Assembly: GCF_002013915.1 (NCBI RefSeq) | Contig: NZ_MBTF01000002.1 | Span: forward strand, 248,001-312,000 | Direction of reading: 5' to 3' | DNA: 64,000 nt | Origin: Mucilaginibacter pedocola | GTDB taxonomy: Bacteria; Bacteroidota; Bacteroidia; Sphingobacteriales; Sphingobacteriaceae | Shown: piece by piece, positions 7,300 to 16,712 of the stretch | Layout: each line of letters begins with the position of its first letter | How positions within the stretch are numbered: position 1 is the stretch's first letter | Translations under genes and position numbers: made by a program | Notes under the pieces: model-generated | What the model was told of the DNA's origin: nothing | Databases searched by the model: none | The model's input: only the letters and a program-made list of their open reading frames with translations

Positions 7300-9239
7300 A
7301 TGCGAAAACACCTCACAACATACCGGGTATTGCTGTGCTTTTTTCTTTTATGCCCGTTTGTAACCTTTGGGCAAACCGAAACAACGGCATTGCTTAACAA
7401 GCTAAACAAAGCCCGCCTGCAAAGTAATTTTAAAACAGATACCGCCAGCGTAATACTGCTCAACTCCCTTACCGAGAAGTACTTTTACAGCAGTACCGAT
7501 ACCGCACAGTTATTTGTAAAAGAAGCCCTTGCTTTGGCAAAAGCCCAAAAGTTTGAAAAAGGGGTGGCGCTATCATACAACAACACGGCCCGTGTTTATT
7601 ATATTTTAGGTTCGTATTTCCCTTCGCTTACTGCTGCTGATGATGCCATGGCGGTAAGCCAAAAAATAGGATATAAAACAGGCATTGGCGCTGCCTACAA
7701 CAACAAAGGGCTTATTTATTTGGCGCAGGATAGGATGCACGATGCTATTTATGAGTTCGGCAAATCATTAAATTATGCGCAACAACTGAAGGATAGCGCC
7801 AAATTAGCAGCCAATTATTTCAACATAGGGCTTTGTTACGACGAGATAAAGCAGGTTGATAAAGCCTTCGATTACCTTAAAAAAGGGATGGTAGTTGCCG
7901 AAAGAACGAAGAACTGGCATATGTACCAGATGACCCTTAACCGGATGGGCGAAACGTACTATCATGCTAAGAATTACCCGCAGGCATTAAAGCACTACAG
8001 CCAGGCCCTCAACTTTAAGCGCTATCAGGACAATTGGGAAAAAGGCTTTGCTTACTCGGGCTGGGGCAAACTTATTACGAATTGGGCCGATACAACGAGG
8101 CCATTAATAATACCGAGAAGGGTTTGGCTCTTTCGCTTAGCCTTGATGCCGGCTGGGATGTGCAACGTGCCTACAATATATTGGGGAAAAGCTATGCCGC
8201 CATACACGATTATAAAAATGCTTACACAAACCAGGTGCTGTCGAAAAAGTATGCCGATAGTTTGTTCTCTGCATCTAAAGAAATTGAAATAAACTACCTG
8301 CATTTACAGGAGAAAAAGGCAGAGAACGTGCAATTGGTTAAGCAGAACCAAATAAGCCGGCAGGCCATTAACCTAAACCGTATGCTTATTGCGCTGATAT
8401 TGTTAGTGGTGGTATTTTTGGTAGTGGTGTTATTGCTTATCATTCGTAGCAATAAGCATAAATCGGCACTGAACCGCGATTTGCAGGCAAGCAATACTGC
8501 CATAGCCCGGCAAGCAGAAGAGATAACCAAACAACGCGAAGCACTTATAGTAACCAATCAGGCCAAAGACCAGGTATTCTCAGTGATAGGGCACGATCTG
8601 CGTAGCCCTTTTGCATCAATATTGCAGGCCCTGGAGCTGATCAGATATGGCGGGCTGGAAAAAGAGGAACAGGATATTGTTTTTGAAGGCTTTTATAAAC
8701 AAGTTACGCTGGTTACCGATATGATAAACAACCTGCTGGTTTGGGCGAATAGCCAGCAAATGGGGCTTAAACTTAGTTTCGAAAAGATCGATCTGACCGA
8801 AGCGGTAGCAGAGGTTGTATCGGTGTTTGCCTATTTTTCTAAAAATAAGGATCAGCAAATAAACCACCTGCCGGCAGGCCCGGTATTTATACAGGCAGAC
8901 CTGAGCCACGTGCGCATTATTTTGCAAAACATTATTGGCAACGCTATTAAATTTACGCAGCACAACGGCACAATAGATGTTTTTTATACCGAAGCAAGCG
9001 GTCTATATGCCGTTCATATAAAAGACAACGGCGTTGGGATGTCTGAAGAAAAGCTAAGCAAGTTGTTTAAGGTGAGTGGCAAAGCGATATCGGAACAAGG
9101 CACCGATAAAGAAGCCGGTACCGGGCTTGGGCTAATGCTGATAAAACAATTTACAGAAGAGAACGGCGGCCACATGGAAGTGAGAAGCGTGGAGGGCAAG
9201 GGCTCGGAATTTATTATTTATTTTAAAGCCGCTTTGTAA
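7300..9239 (+). pseudogene. TPR sensor histidine kinase, interrupted by a one-base frameshift
   Basis: The first part (7300 to about 8066) encodes a signal peptide (MRKHLTTYRVLLCFFLL) and a series of tetratricopeptide repeats. The second part (frame of 8034-9239) continues the repeats (QTYYELGRYNEAI), then a transmembrane helix (LILLVVVFLVVVLLLII), a HisKA box (VIGHDLRSP) and a complete HATPase_c domain (N box IIGNAIKF, DNGVGM, GTGLGLML). The two frames join at GGCTGGGGCAAAC: restoring one G in the G4 run at 8063-8066 gives an uninterrupted protein of about 646 residues. Everything else in both halves is intact, so this is a recent mutation, a phase-variable G tract or a sequencing error. The family pairs a TPR periplasmic sensor with a kinase; no response regulator is adjacent. 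Confidence 0.85.
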
Positions 9240-9254
9240 CAAAAGCAAACACAA

Positions 9255-9285
9255 AAGCCTCAAATGTAACATCCGAGGCTTGCGT
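9255..9285 (-). terminator. Terminator of the 48-residue gene
   Basis: A perfect 7-bp stem AAGCCTC / GAGGCTT with a 13-base loop. On the minus strand it is followed by TTTTGTGTTTGC. There is no T run on the plus strand, so it serves the small minus-strand gene. Confidence 0.45.
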
Positions 9286-9334
9286 TGGCGGCCATTTGAG
9301 GGGGAGACCACCATATATATTGAACCGGTGCTTA

Positions 9335-9481
9335 TTAGGCGGCCAGCAGTTGTTTAATAAACGACAAGTTTTTTTGACGTTGCTGCTCTGCACGGAATTT
9401 TTGCAGGTCAGCGTCTATGATCTTTTTCAATTCAAGGTCTAATGCTTTTAGCAGGATGGTGGTTTGTACTGAAGTTTTCAT
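9335..9481 (-). CDS. Small protein of 48 residues, unknown function
   Basis: ATG at 9481, stop TAA at 9335. The product starts MKTSVQTTILLKALDLELKK and is a mostly helical, charged peptide (LDLELKKIIDADLQKFRAEQQRQK, split by an acidic turn) ending in IKQLLAA. Heptad-like spacing of Leu/Ile suggests one or two amphipathic helices. Support comes from the ATG, an AT-rich leader, and a terminator-like hairpin just downstream on the same strand. It is too short to assign; no family recognised. Confidence 0.45.
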   Translation of the reverse strand: MKTSVQTTILLKALDLELKKIIDADLQKFRAEQQRQKNLSFIKQLLAA

Positions 9482-9695
9482 AATTGTTTGTCAGTTTTAG
9501 TTTTTCGTAGATACCTAACTATACTAATAACAATGCCAAATTTTAGAGAACGCAAACTACTGTTGAAAATCCCGGTAAGCGTGGACTTTCGTCATTTTAA
9601 TGTCTGCTAAAACATACACAGGCGCGTGGCGTTTTAGAACAAATGAATATAAATTAAATCAGCCGCCTCCGGCTTTAAACATAGATAACTACATT

Positions 9696-9992
9696 ATGAA
9701 ATACACAGCATCGCGCCTTTCGGAAGGCAATAAAGTATTCCCTGCCGAGATATATACCGAAGAGAACGGCATCACCATAAAAATACCCGGCTTGTTCAGT
9801 GGCGACACTACCACCATTGCTTACGAAAGCATATCGGCCGTGGAGATAGATACGCCCATGATAGGCTATTCCACCATTCGCTTTTACCACAGCGGCAATA
9901 AGGTAGAGGCGCACGGCTTTACCAAGCACGATGTAGAAGAAATAAAGGATTACATAGAGAACGGCCGTAGAAGGGCAAGAAGCAACGGTTAA
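9696..9992 (+). CDS. Small PH-like domain protein
   Basis: 98 residues from the ATG at 9696 (MKYTASRLSEGNKV). The frame is open upstream to an ATG at 9600, which would add 32 residues of irregular, Pro-rich sequence; the inner start is preferred because it begins exactly where the fold begins and is preceded by an AT-rich leader. The sequence is a run of beta strands (AEIYTEENGITIKIPGLF, TTIAYESISAVEI, GYSTIRFYHSG, KVEAHGF) followed by a C-terminal helix (TKHDVEEIKDYIEN), the pattern of bacterial PH-like (bPH2/YdbT-type) domains. No membrane segment. Function unknown. Confidence 0.65.
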   Translation: MKYTASRLSEGNKVFPAEIYTEENGITIKIPGLFSGDTTTIAYESISAVEIDTPMIGYSTIRFYHSGNKVEAHGFTKHDVEEIKDYIENGRRRARSNG

Positions 9993-10000
9993 ACCAACAG

Positions 10001-10675
10001 CTACTTTTTTATAATGTGGAAGTATATGAGTTTGCGGGTGGCAAAACCAAGGCTCTCGTAAACGGCTATGGCCCTTGCATTATCGTGCCGTACATGTAAT
10101 ATCGGCACCTCTTCGGCCGCTATAATGCGGTTCACATGGAATTGAAGCAGCTGCTTTGCATAGCCGCGGCCGAGGTAGTCGGGATGGGTGCAAACGGCGC
10201 TTATTTCGGCATAATTGAAAATGTGAAGGCGCTGGCCCGCCATGGCTACCAGCTTATCGCCATCGAATATCCCGTAGTAATGCCCGAATTCGATGGTGCG
10301 TTCGGCAAAGGGGCCGGGGGCGGTGAGTTTAGTGAGTGCCAGCATCTGCGGGATATCCGCATCGGTAAGTAGCCTAACATTATCCGTCAAAATATCTCCG
10401 GGCTTGCCATTGTGTATCATTTGCGGGCATGCTATCGATGCCAGCACCGTCCACGGGGCAGGGATAGCTGTTGCTACATCTGATATATAGCCGAACACCC
10501 TGCCTTGGGGTGCTAATTGATACAGCTCATCAAAATCTGCTTCGGCATTATTGCAGAACCCCATGAACGGCGAAACCTCCGGTTGAAAATATTTGATGCG
10601 GTTATCTCCTGTTGCCAGATCGCTATTGCCGGATATCAGGGCATTCCAGCCGGGGTTATCTAAAACGTGCTCCAT
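10001..10675 (-). CDS. GNAT-family N-acetyltransferase
   Basis: 224 residues. The C-terminal half is a GNAT domain: strand GQRLHIFNYAEISAVCTHPDYLGRGYAKQLL holds motif A with the acetyl-CoA pyrophosphate-binding loop GRGYA, followed by VPILHVRHDNARAIAVYESLGF (motif B, Tyr near the thiol). The N-terminal half (to about residue 95) is divergent and may be a second, degenerate GNAT lobe or a substrate-binding part. The product is cytoplasmic. The substrate cannot be assigned. It converges with the PH-like gene with an 8-bp gap. Confidence 0.82.
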   Translation of the reverse strand: MEHVLDNPGWNALISGNSDLATGDNRIKYFQPEVSPFMGFCNNAEADFDELYQLAPQGRVFGYISDVATAIPAPWTVLASIACPQMIHNGKPGDILTDNVRLLTDADIPQMLALTKLTAPGPFAERTIEFGHYYGIFDGDKLVAMAGQRLHIFNYAEISAVCTHPDYLGRGYAKQLLQFHVNRIIAAEEVPILHVRHDNARAIAVYESLGFATRKLIYFHIIKK

Positions 10676-10828
10676 AAAACAAAACTGGCTGCAATACTAC
10701 CAAAAAGATAGTTAAGCGGGCGGCGTGTAATTAAATGGCGACATAGCGATGACGCGGGCATAAATGATTACATTAGCCACTCTTCGCCCGCTGCCCCCGC
10801 AGGCATCAAGAATATCAACCATAAAACC

Positions 10829-12937
10829 ATGAAGAAACTTACCTGCATTATTTTATACCTGGTTTACGCTCTGCAATCGAATGCACAAACAAAAACCCTG
10901 CCTGCAAAGCTGGCCTGGTGGAAGCATAACAACCTGCGGGTGATACAAACCAACCTGCCCGATTACGAAGCAGCGACGCTGAACCCCGATTCGCTGGTGG
11001 CGGACCTGGTAAATTATTCCGCCAATACGCTTATCATCAATGCAGGTGGCATTATGGCTTTTTATCCTACCAAGCTCGATCTGCAATACACCAACCCCTA
11101 CATGAAACCCAACACGCTGGGCGATGTAGTGAACAAATGCCACCAAAAAGGTATCAAGGTTATTGTTAGGTTTGATTTTAGCCGCGTGCACGAGAGTATT
11201 TTTAAGGCACATCCCGACTGGTGCTATATATCGCCCAAAGGCGAGCGCATCATTAATACCAATATGTATGCGGTATCTATCAATGCACCATACGTACAGG
11301 AGGGTGCGTTCCAAATTATGAACGAGGTGATGGATATGTACCCTATCGACGGGATATTTTTAAACATGCCCGGCTACCAGGTAAACAATGCTTACGAGGG
11401 CAAATACCTTGGCATCGACCAAAACGAAGCTGATAAAAAACGTTTCTACGAATACAGCAAGGGCCTAACGTTGCCAACAGAAGAAAACCCCGCCGACCCA
11501 ACCTTTGCGAAGTACCTCGAGTTTAAAAAGTTTACCGGCGATGATTGGTCCAAAAAGCTTTATGACCTTGTGCGGTCGAAACACCGGGATATTGCAATTT
11601 GCACTTATACCGAAAAGTATGTGGACATCATCCGCCACGAATCGCAGGCGAATAATGGTGTACCCTATTGGCCGTATACCGCATCGGACAATGTGAATAA
11701 CGCTACACATTCCTTCCCCAAGCATATCATCAGCAATGCCAGCATCCAGCAGATAGGGTTTCAATCGCGCTATAATGCGGTAGAACCGGGCGAGGTTGCC
11801 ATTCGTTTGTACGAGAACATTGCCAATGGCTCAGGCTTAGACCTTAGTCTGATGGGCGATATGCGCGGCTACGAAGACGAGCGCAATTTTGAAGTGATAA
11901 AAAAGGTTTACGGCTTCCACAAAAAGCACGAAGCTTATTTCGGCAACTACTCGTCCATTGCCAAAGTGGCTTTGATAGCGCCGGGACTTTGGCCGGGTGG
12001 GTTAACAGCGCAGGAGTACCGTGGCGTACAACTGATGCTGAAAGAGGCGCATATCCCTTTTGATATTATTGTGAGCGAGCAAATAGAGAACCAGGCCGAC
12101 AAAATAAAAGGTTATGGCTTGGTTATCCTGCCCGAAACTACCGGGCTTACTCCCGAAGCCTTAAAGGTGCTAAAAGAAGCATTAGCCAATGGCACCAACC
12201 TGATAGCTACCAATACCGCCATGAGCGATAACCCGCAAGCCTTGCTGGATATCTTTGGCGCGAAGGTTATTGCTAAAGAATACGATGGAGGCGGCAATTA
12301 CCTGCAGCCCGATAATGCCGCCATATTTAAAAGGCTGAAACAACAGCGCATGCTGATGTTAAAATTCAACCTCGCGCAATACGACTTTACTGCTGCCGAT
12401 AGCCATTACCTGCCCATCCTCAGCAAAGGCCGCCCCGGCCCGCCCGAAATTATTGGCGGGCACGAGCCTACGGGTTACTATGCCATGGCACTGAAGAAGA
12501 CAGGCAAAGGAACGGCTGTGGTGTTACCCTTCAACATTGGCCGCTTGTATTACCAAAACGGTTACCAGGAGCACAAGAACATTTTGTTGGATGTGATAGA
12601 GCGCATTTACCCTAAAGCCATGCAGGACGTAGTTACCAACGCCCCAGAAAAGGTTGAAGTAATTGTGCAGCACTACGGCAAAAATACCGCCGGCATGGGC
12701 GCTACCAATGATGGTTTAATAACCCACCTCATCAACCTAACCGGTTTTAGTGGTGCCAGTTATTTTGAACCATTGCCGGTGTACGGTATCAAACTAAAAG
12801 TTCGCTGCGATTTTAAGCCACGCCAAGTGTTTTCGTTAGCTAACCGCAAGCCTGTAATGTTTAGCTGGCAAAACAGGGTGCTGAGTTTTACGGTTGATAA
12901 GCTTGGGGACTATGGAGCGGTTGTGGTGAATAGGTAA
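10829..12937 (+). CDS. Secreted glycoside-hydrolase-like protein (GHL6 family)
   Basis: 702 residues with a signal peptide (MKKLTCIILYLVYALQSNAQ). Residues about 30-370 form a TIM-barrel: LVNYSANTLIINAGGIMAFYP, the strand GIKVIVRFDFSRV, AHPDWCYISPKGER, and IDGIFLNMPGYQ. These match the hypothetical glycosyl hydrolase 6 group. Residues about 375-560 resemble the flavodoxin-like beta-galactosidase trimerisation/GATase1-like fold (KVALIAPG, then YRGVQLMLKEAHIPFDIIVSEQ, GLVILPETTGL). The C-terminal 100 residues form a beta domain. The family is close to GH42-type enzymes, but activity is not established. It lies upstream of, and convergent to, the amylosucrase gene across a 150-bp palindrome. Confidence 0.7.
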   Translation: MKKLTCIILYLVYALQSNAQTKTLPAKLAWWKHNNLRVIQTNLPDYEAATLNPDSLVADLVNYSANTLIINAGGIMAFYPTKLDLQYTNPYMKPNTLGDVVNKCHQKGIKVIVRFDFSRVHESIFKAHPDWCYISPKGERIINTNMYAVSINAPYVQEGAFQIMNEVMDMYPIDGIFLNMPGYQVNNAYEGKYLGIDQNEADKKRFYEYSKGLTLPTEENPADPTFAKYLEFKKFTGDDWSKKLYDLVRSKHRDIAICTYTEKYVDIIRHESQANNGVPYWPYTASDNVNNATHSFPKHIISNASIQQIGFQSRYNAVEPGEVAIRLYENIANGSGLDLSLMGDMRGYEDERNFEVIKKVYGFHKKHEAYFGNYSSIAKVALIAPGLWPGGLTAQEYRGVQLMLKEAHIPFDIIVSEQIENQADKIKGYGLVILPETTGLTPEALKVLKEALANGTNLIATNTAMSDNPQALLDIFGAKVIAKEYDGGGNYLQPDNAAIFKRLKQQRMLMLKFNLAQYDFTAADSHYLPILSKGRPGPPEIIGGHEPTGYYAMALKKTGKGTAVVLPFNIGRLYYQNGYQEHKNILLDVIERIYPKAMQDVVTNAPEKVEVIVQHYGKNTAGMGATNDGLITHLINLTGFSGASYFEPLPVYGIKLKVRCDFKPRQVFSLANRKPVMFSWQNRVLSFTVDKLGDYGAVVVNR

Positions 12938-12948
12938 ACAAAAAACGA

Positions 12949-13098
12949 TGTCATATCGAGGAAAGCGAAGCGACGAGATATCTTGTTGGATGATGCATGA
13001 ACTCCATGCATTATCGCTTTGCATAATGGCATTGCAAGATTAACAAGTTTTCTCTTCGCCCTCTCGCGCGTTCCTCCCCGCTGCTCATCGAAATGACA
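12949..13098. repeat. 150-bp palindromic element, TGTCATNTCGA family, copy 1
   Basis: The ends TGTCATATCGA (12949-12959) and TCGAAATGACA (13088-13098) are inverted repeats with one mismatch; the interior contains further inverted pairs. A second element with the same ends lies at 50832-50973. It fills the gap between the converging GHL6 and amylosucrase genes and may also act as a terminator. Confidence 0.6.
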
Positions 13099-13116
13099 AT
13101 TTTTTATAAACTTCGC

Positions 13117-15066
13117 TTACACCACCTCCAGCAAATGAAACCCGTAAGGCTTTATAACAAGGTATTCCTCGTTATTGCCAACGGTAAATTCCTGCACAGT
13201 CCAATGGTCGTAAAGCTTTTCTAAATCATTGCTGTGTTCTCTAAAGGCATACCATGTTAGAAATGCTTCCCCGGCGCTGAAGTTGAAAACGCAGAATAAT
13301 TGCTGCCCGTTCAGTTTGCGCAGGTAGCCGGCTACGTGTGTGTTGTAGGGTGTTAGCCAGGTGAGGTTTTTATAGTCGGCAACTACGGGTAGCTTGCGGC
13401 GGATGCCGGTGAGTTTTTGCGTGCCGCTGAATATGCGCTGCTCGGGCGTGCCGGGTTTGTCGGCTTTTTTGTTTTTCTTCCAATCTATGACGGGGCGGTG
13501 CATCCAGCGGTTGTCGTAGCTTTTGCCGGGGTCGGTTAGGTACGAGTAATCGTTGGTGTAACCCAGTTCATCGCCATAAAAAAGCATCGGCACACCGCCT
13601 AAAAAGAAGCTGTGCGCCTGCATCAGCAATATTTTATCAATGGCGGTATCGGTGGCTGTTTTGTCTTTATCGTTAATAGCTTTCTCTAACCCGCAAAGCG
13701 AAGCCAGCGAGCCGCTTATCCGAGCATCGCCTGTTTTGGGGTTGATGGAGAATAAAGCGCCAGTGCTCGGGCTTCCCGGAAATTTACCGGAATAGTATTC
13801 CCACAAATATTTGCGGTGATGGTAAGGGTCGTAACCACCCGCCTCTATCATATCATTATCATAAGCCAGCCCAATATCATCATGACAGCGGGTGTAGGTT
13901 ATCCACGATGCCCCTAAGGGTTTTTTAGAAAGCTCGTGTTGAGCCGCCAGCATTACGCGGGTATTGCCCGTTGCCAGCATATCCCATTGCAGCGCCATTT
14001 GCGTAGCATTGTAAGCAAAATCGCACTCTTTGGCAGTAAACAGGCCCGTGCCAAAGTATTTCATTATTTCGCGCGGGCCAACAATAGCTTCGCCCAATAC
14101 CGCCATGCCAGGCGTGGCTACGGTTACGCATTGTTTTATCAGGCGCAACAGGCTGTGGGTTTGCGGAAGGTTTTGGCAACTAGTGCCTATCTGTTTCCAC
14201 ATAAAGGCCGGTGCATCTATACGGATGATATCGACCCCCAAATTGGCGTAGTATAGCACATTGCCCACCATCTCCACCAAAACAGCTGGGTTGGTATAAT
14301 TCAGGTCCCACTGGTAGCTGTGGAACACATTCATTACCCATTTATCCAATTCGGGCACAAAGGTGAAATTGCCTGGCGAACTTTCGGGGAATATCTCGGG
14401 CATGTGCTGTTCAAAAGCCGCGGGGATAGGGCTGTCGGCATCGTACATGTAAAAATAATCCTGGTATTTGGCGTCGCCCTGTTTGGCTTTCTCCGCCCAT
14501 TGGTGGCGGTGCGAGGTATGGTTCAGCACAATATCCAGCATCAGGTACATGCCGTTATCCATCATTTTTTGCTGCAGGCCCTGCAAATCTTTAGTGGTGC
14601 CGAAGCGCTTATCCACCTTGCGGAAATCAGACACAGCATAGCCGCCGTCGCTTTCGCCCTCGGGGCTTTCAAATATGGGCAGCAGGTGCAAAAAGTTTAC
14701 GCCCAGTTTGTCAAAGTGGCCCAGCTTGTTGCCCAGGTTTTTCAGGGTGCCGCAAAAGCGGTCAACATATAGGCTCATGCCGGTAATATCGTTGCTCAAA
14801 AACCAATCGCCCAACGCGGCTTTCTCTTCGTCTTTTTGTTTCAGTTGGGGCGAACGCTCAAGGTGGGTTTTTATTAACCCGTCTATCAGCGCTTCGAACA
14901 TGCTTTCGCCTGCGGGATGCTTGCTGTATAACTCGCTGTATAGTTCGTAAATGGTATCGGCACTGGTGAGCAGGCGTACGTAAAAGGCATTATCGGTACC
15001 GGCTATATCCAGCTTGTTTTTTTGTACGGCGGCGTTAATAAGCCGGTGTAAATGCGCGTTGTACAT
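13117..15066 (-). CDS. Amylosucrase-type GH13 enzyme (GH13 subfamily 4)
   Basis: 649 residues from the ATG at 15066 (MYNAHLHRLI); the longer frame starts with TTG and is not preferred. The barrel and its inserts follow amylosucrase closely: an N-terminal helical domain, GMSLYVDRFCGTLKNL, SPEGESDGGYAVSDFR, DIVLNHTS, SYQWDLNYTNPAV, then the nucleophile Asp284 in DIIRIDAPAF, acid/base Glu326 in LGEAIVG, and the stabiliser in RCHDDIG (His395-Asp396). Amylosucrases split sucrose and transfer glucose onto an alpha-glucan; some relatives mainly hydrolyse sucrose. No signal peptide, so it acts in the cytoplasm. It follows the sugar permease by 28 bp, which makes a sucrose uptake and cleavage pair likely. 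Transferase versus hydrolase activity cannot be read from sequence. Confidence 0.85.
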   Translation of the reverse strand: MYNAHLHRLINAAVQKNKLDIAGTDNAFYVRLLTSADTIYELYSELYSKHPAGESMFEALIDGLIKTHLERSPQLKQKDEEKAALGDWFLSNDITGMSLYVDRFCGTLKNLGNKLGHFDKLGVNFLHLLPIFESPEGESDGGYAVSDFRKVDKRFGTTKDLQGLQQKMMDNGMYLMLDIVLNHTSHRHQWAEKAKQGDAKYQDYFYMYDADSPIPAAFEQHMPEIFPESSPGNFTFVPELDKWVMNVFHSYQWDLNYTNPAVLVEMVGNVLYYANLGVDIIRIDAPAFMWKQIGTSCQNLPQTHSLLRLIKQCVTVATPGMAVLGEAIVGPREIMKYFGTGLFTAKECDFAYNATQMALQWDMLATGNTRVMLAAQHELSKKPLGASWITYTRCHDDIGLAYDNDMIEAGGYDPYHHRKYLWEYYSGKFPGSPSTGALFSINPKTGDARISGSLASLCGLEKAINDKDKTATDTAIDKILLMQAHSFFLGGVPMLFYGDELGYTNDYSYLTDPGKSYDNRWMHRPVIDWKKNKKADKPGTPEQRIFSGTQKLTGIRRKLPVVADYKNLTWLTPYNTHVAGYLRKLNGQQLFCVFNFSAGEAFLTWYAFREHSNDLEKLYDHWTVQEFTVGNNEEYLVIKPYGFHLLEVV

Positions 15067-15094
15067 GGTAACGTATTTTGTTGAACCATTAAAA

Positions 15095-16453
15095 TTAGTG
15101 CCCGCCGCCAACCGGTATGGCTACCTCATCGGTATCGTTCACCACATCTTTTTTAATGCGGGTGGTGGCCAGTGCGGCAAGCAGCAGCAATACGCCCGCA
15201 AAGCTAATGGCGTTTGCCGGGTTATCGCCAAGCAGGTGTTTGTAAACGTAGCCAAAGCTAAGCGTTTGCAATATCATCGGCACTACTATCATCATATTTA
15301 TAATGCCCATGTAAACGCCGTAGCGCTCTTTGGGGATGCTGCCCACCACCATAATATAGGGTACACCCATCATGCTGGCCCAGGCAACGCCAAAACCCAC
15401 CATAGGTGCAAATAAAAGTGTTTTATCGGTAATGTGTACAAAGGTCAACAGTGCCAAACCTGCCATGGTGAGGCAGGCGATGTGTACATATTTGGCGCTG
15501 AACTTACGTGCCAGCCACACCAGTGCGAAGGCCGAGCAAAAGGTTACGATATTGTAAAAGCCATTTACTTCTCCTGTTAAAACTACCGCTTGCTCGTACA
15601 GTTGCTTATCTCCATCTGGTGTGGTATGGAATACCGATTTGGCTATGCTGAGCGATACGAATTGCCAGTAACAAAACATGGCATACCATTGGAAAAGGTA
15701 AACCAGCGCCAGCTTCCACATCACACCGGGCATATCTTTAATAGCCGAGAAAATTTCTTTTGCAGGTTCGAATAACCCACGCTTGTGTGCTTTTAAAACG
15801 GCGAGTTCTTCGGCGGTAGGCGGTATCTCGGGCGTGGTTAAAACCGACCATACTACCGAAACAATAGAACAAACCCCACCCACAAAGAACGACCCAAATA
15901 CCCAATAAGGGATGCCCGATTGACCATCAGCTGTGGTAGTTTCTCCCTTAATAATGCTCTGGAAAAAGCCCAATGACAGGTTAGCCAGTGTAATACCCAA
16001 GCCGGTGAAAAAGCTTTGGGTAAGGAAACCCATGGCACGTTGTTTCTCGGGCAGTTTATCCGCAATAAAAGCGCGGTAGGGTTCCATGGCGGTATTGTTG
16101 GCAGCATCTAATATCCACAGCAGGCCCGCAGCCATCCAAAGCGTTTTGCTGAAAGGGAAGGCAAACAAACAGAGGCTGCAAAATATAGCGCCTATTAAAA
16201 AGAAGGGCTTACGCCTGCCCCAACGCGGGTGCCAGGTTTTATCGCTCAGGGCACCAATAATGGGTTGGATGAGCAGGCCTGTCATCGGTCCCGCCAAATT
16301 CAATAGCGGCAGGTCCTCGGGTTTGGCGTGTAAGAAAGTGTAAAGGGGATTAATGGCGCTTTGCTGCAGCCCGAAACTATACTGAATGCCGAAGAAGCCA
16401 ACATTCATATTGATAATTTGCCAGAAGCTAAGCCTGGGTTTAATAAATGCCAT
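15095..16453 (-). CDS. MFS sugar transporter (SLC45/GPH-like, probable sucrose or maltose permease)
   Basis: About 452 residues from the ATG at 16453 (MAFIKPRLSFWQI); the longer frame begins with TTG and is disfavoured. Twelve hydrophobic segments are apparent. The SLC45/sucrose-proton-symporter signature is present: KPRLSFWQIINMNVGFFGIQ at the start, then GPMTGLLIQPIIGALSDKT and RWGRRKPFFLIGA (MFS loop 2-3 motif). Related bacterial and plant proteins import sucrose or maltose with protons. It is first in a two-gene unit with the amylosucrase, and divergent (259-bp gap) from the secreted alpha-glucosidase, so the three probably serve one sugar. Substrate is inferred from context. Confidence 0.85.
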   Translation of the reverse strand: MAFIKPRLSFWQIINMNVGFFGIQYSFGLQQSAINPLYTFLHAKPEDLPLLNLAGPMTGLLIQPIIGALSDKTWHPRWGRRKPFFLIGAIFCSLCLFAFPFSKTLWMAAGLLWILDAANNTAMEPYRAFIADKLPEKQRAMGFLTQSFFTGLGITLANLSLGFFQSIIKGETTTADGQSGIPYWVFGSFFVGGVCSIVSVVWSVLTTPEIPPTAEELAVLKAHKRGLFEPAKEIFSAIKDMPGVMWKLALVYLFQWYAMFCYWQFVSLSIAKSVFHTTPDGDKQLYEQAVVLTGEVNGFYNIVTFCSAFALVWLARKFSAKYVHIACLTMAGLALLTFVHITDKTLLFAPMVGFGVAWASMMGVPYIMVVGSIPKERYGVYMGIINMMIVVPMILQTLSFGYVYKHLLGDNPANAISFAGVLLLLAALATTRIKKDVVNDTDEVAIPVGGGH

Positions 16454-16712
16454 AATAGGGGTATGGTTGGTTTTAATTGGTTGGAACAATATACGAACAG
16501 CTTTTACAGGATAAAATATATCGGCATTAAAAAGTATGAATTATCGCAATGGTCAAATTGTGCAGCAAGTCTTTACCGAATAATTAAAAGTGTTTCGGGG
16601 AACGCGCGCACAAGCGGAAGAAAGCAGTGTGCAATTTTTGCATGTTGCTAATTCAGATAAATAATTGGCATTTAAATAAGTACATTGGTCATACCAATTT
16701 AAGACCAAGTTT

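Noticed and set aside
8034-8292. Programmed frameshifting in the TPR kinase
   Set aside because: The site GGGGC lacks a heptameric slippery sequence and no downstream structure is obvious; a lost G explains it better.
15067-15111. Longer start for the amylosucrase
   Set aside because: It begins at TTG and overlaps the permease stop; the ATG at 15066 matches the family start.
16454-16489. Longer start for the sugar permease
   Set aside because: TTG codon, and the family start KPRLSFWQ follows the ATG at 16453.
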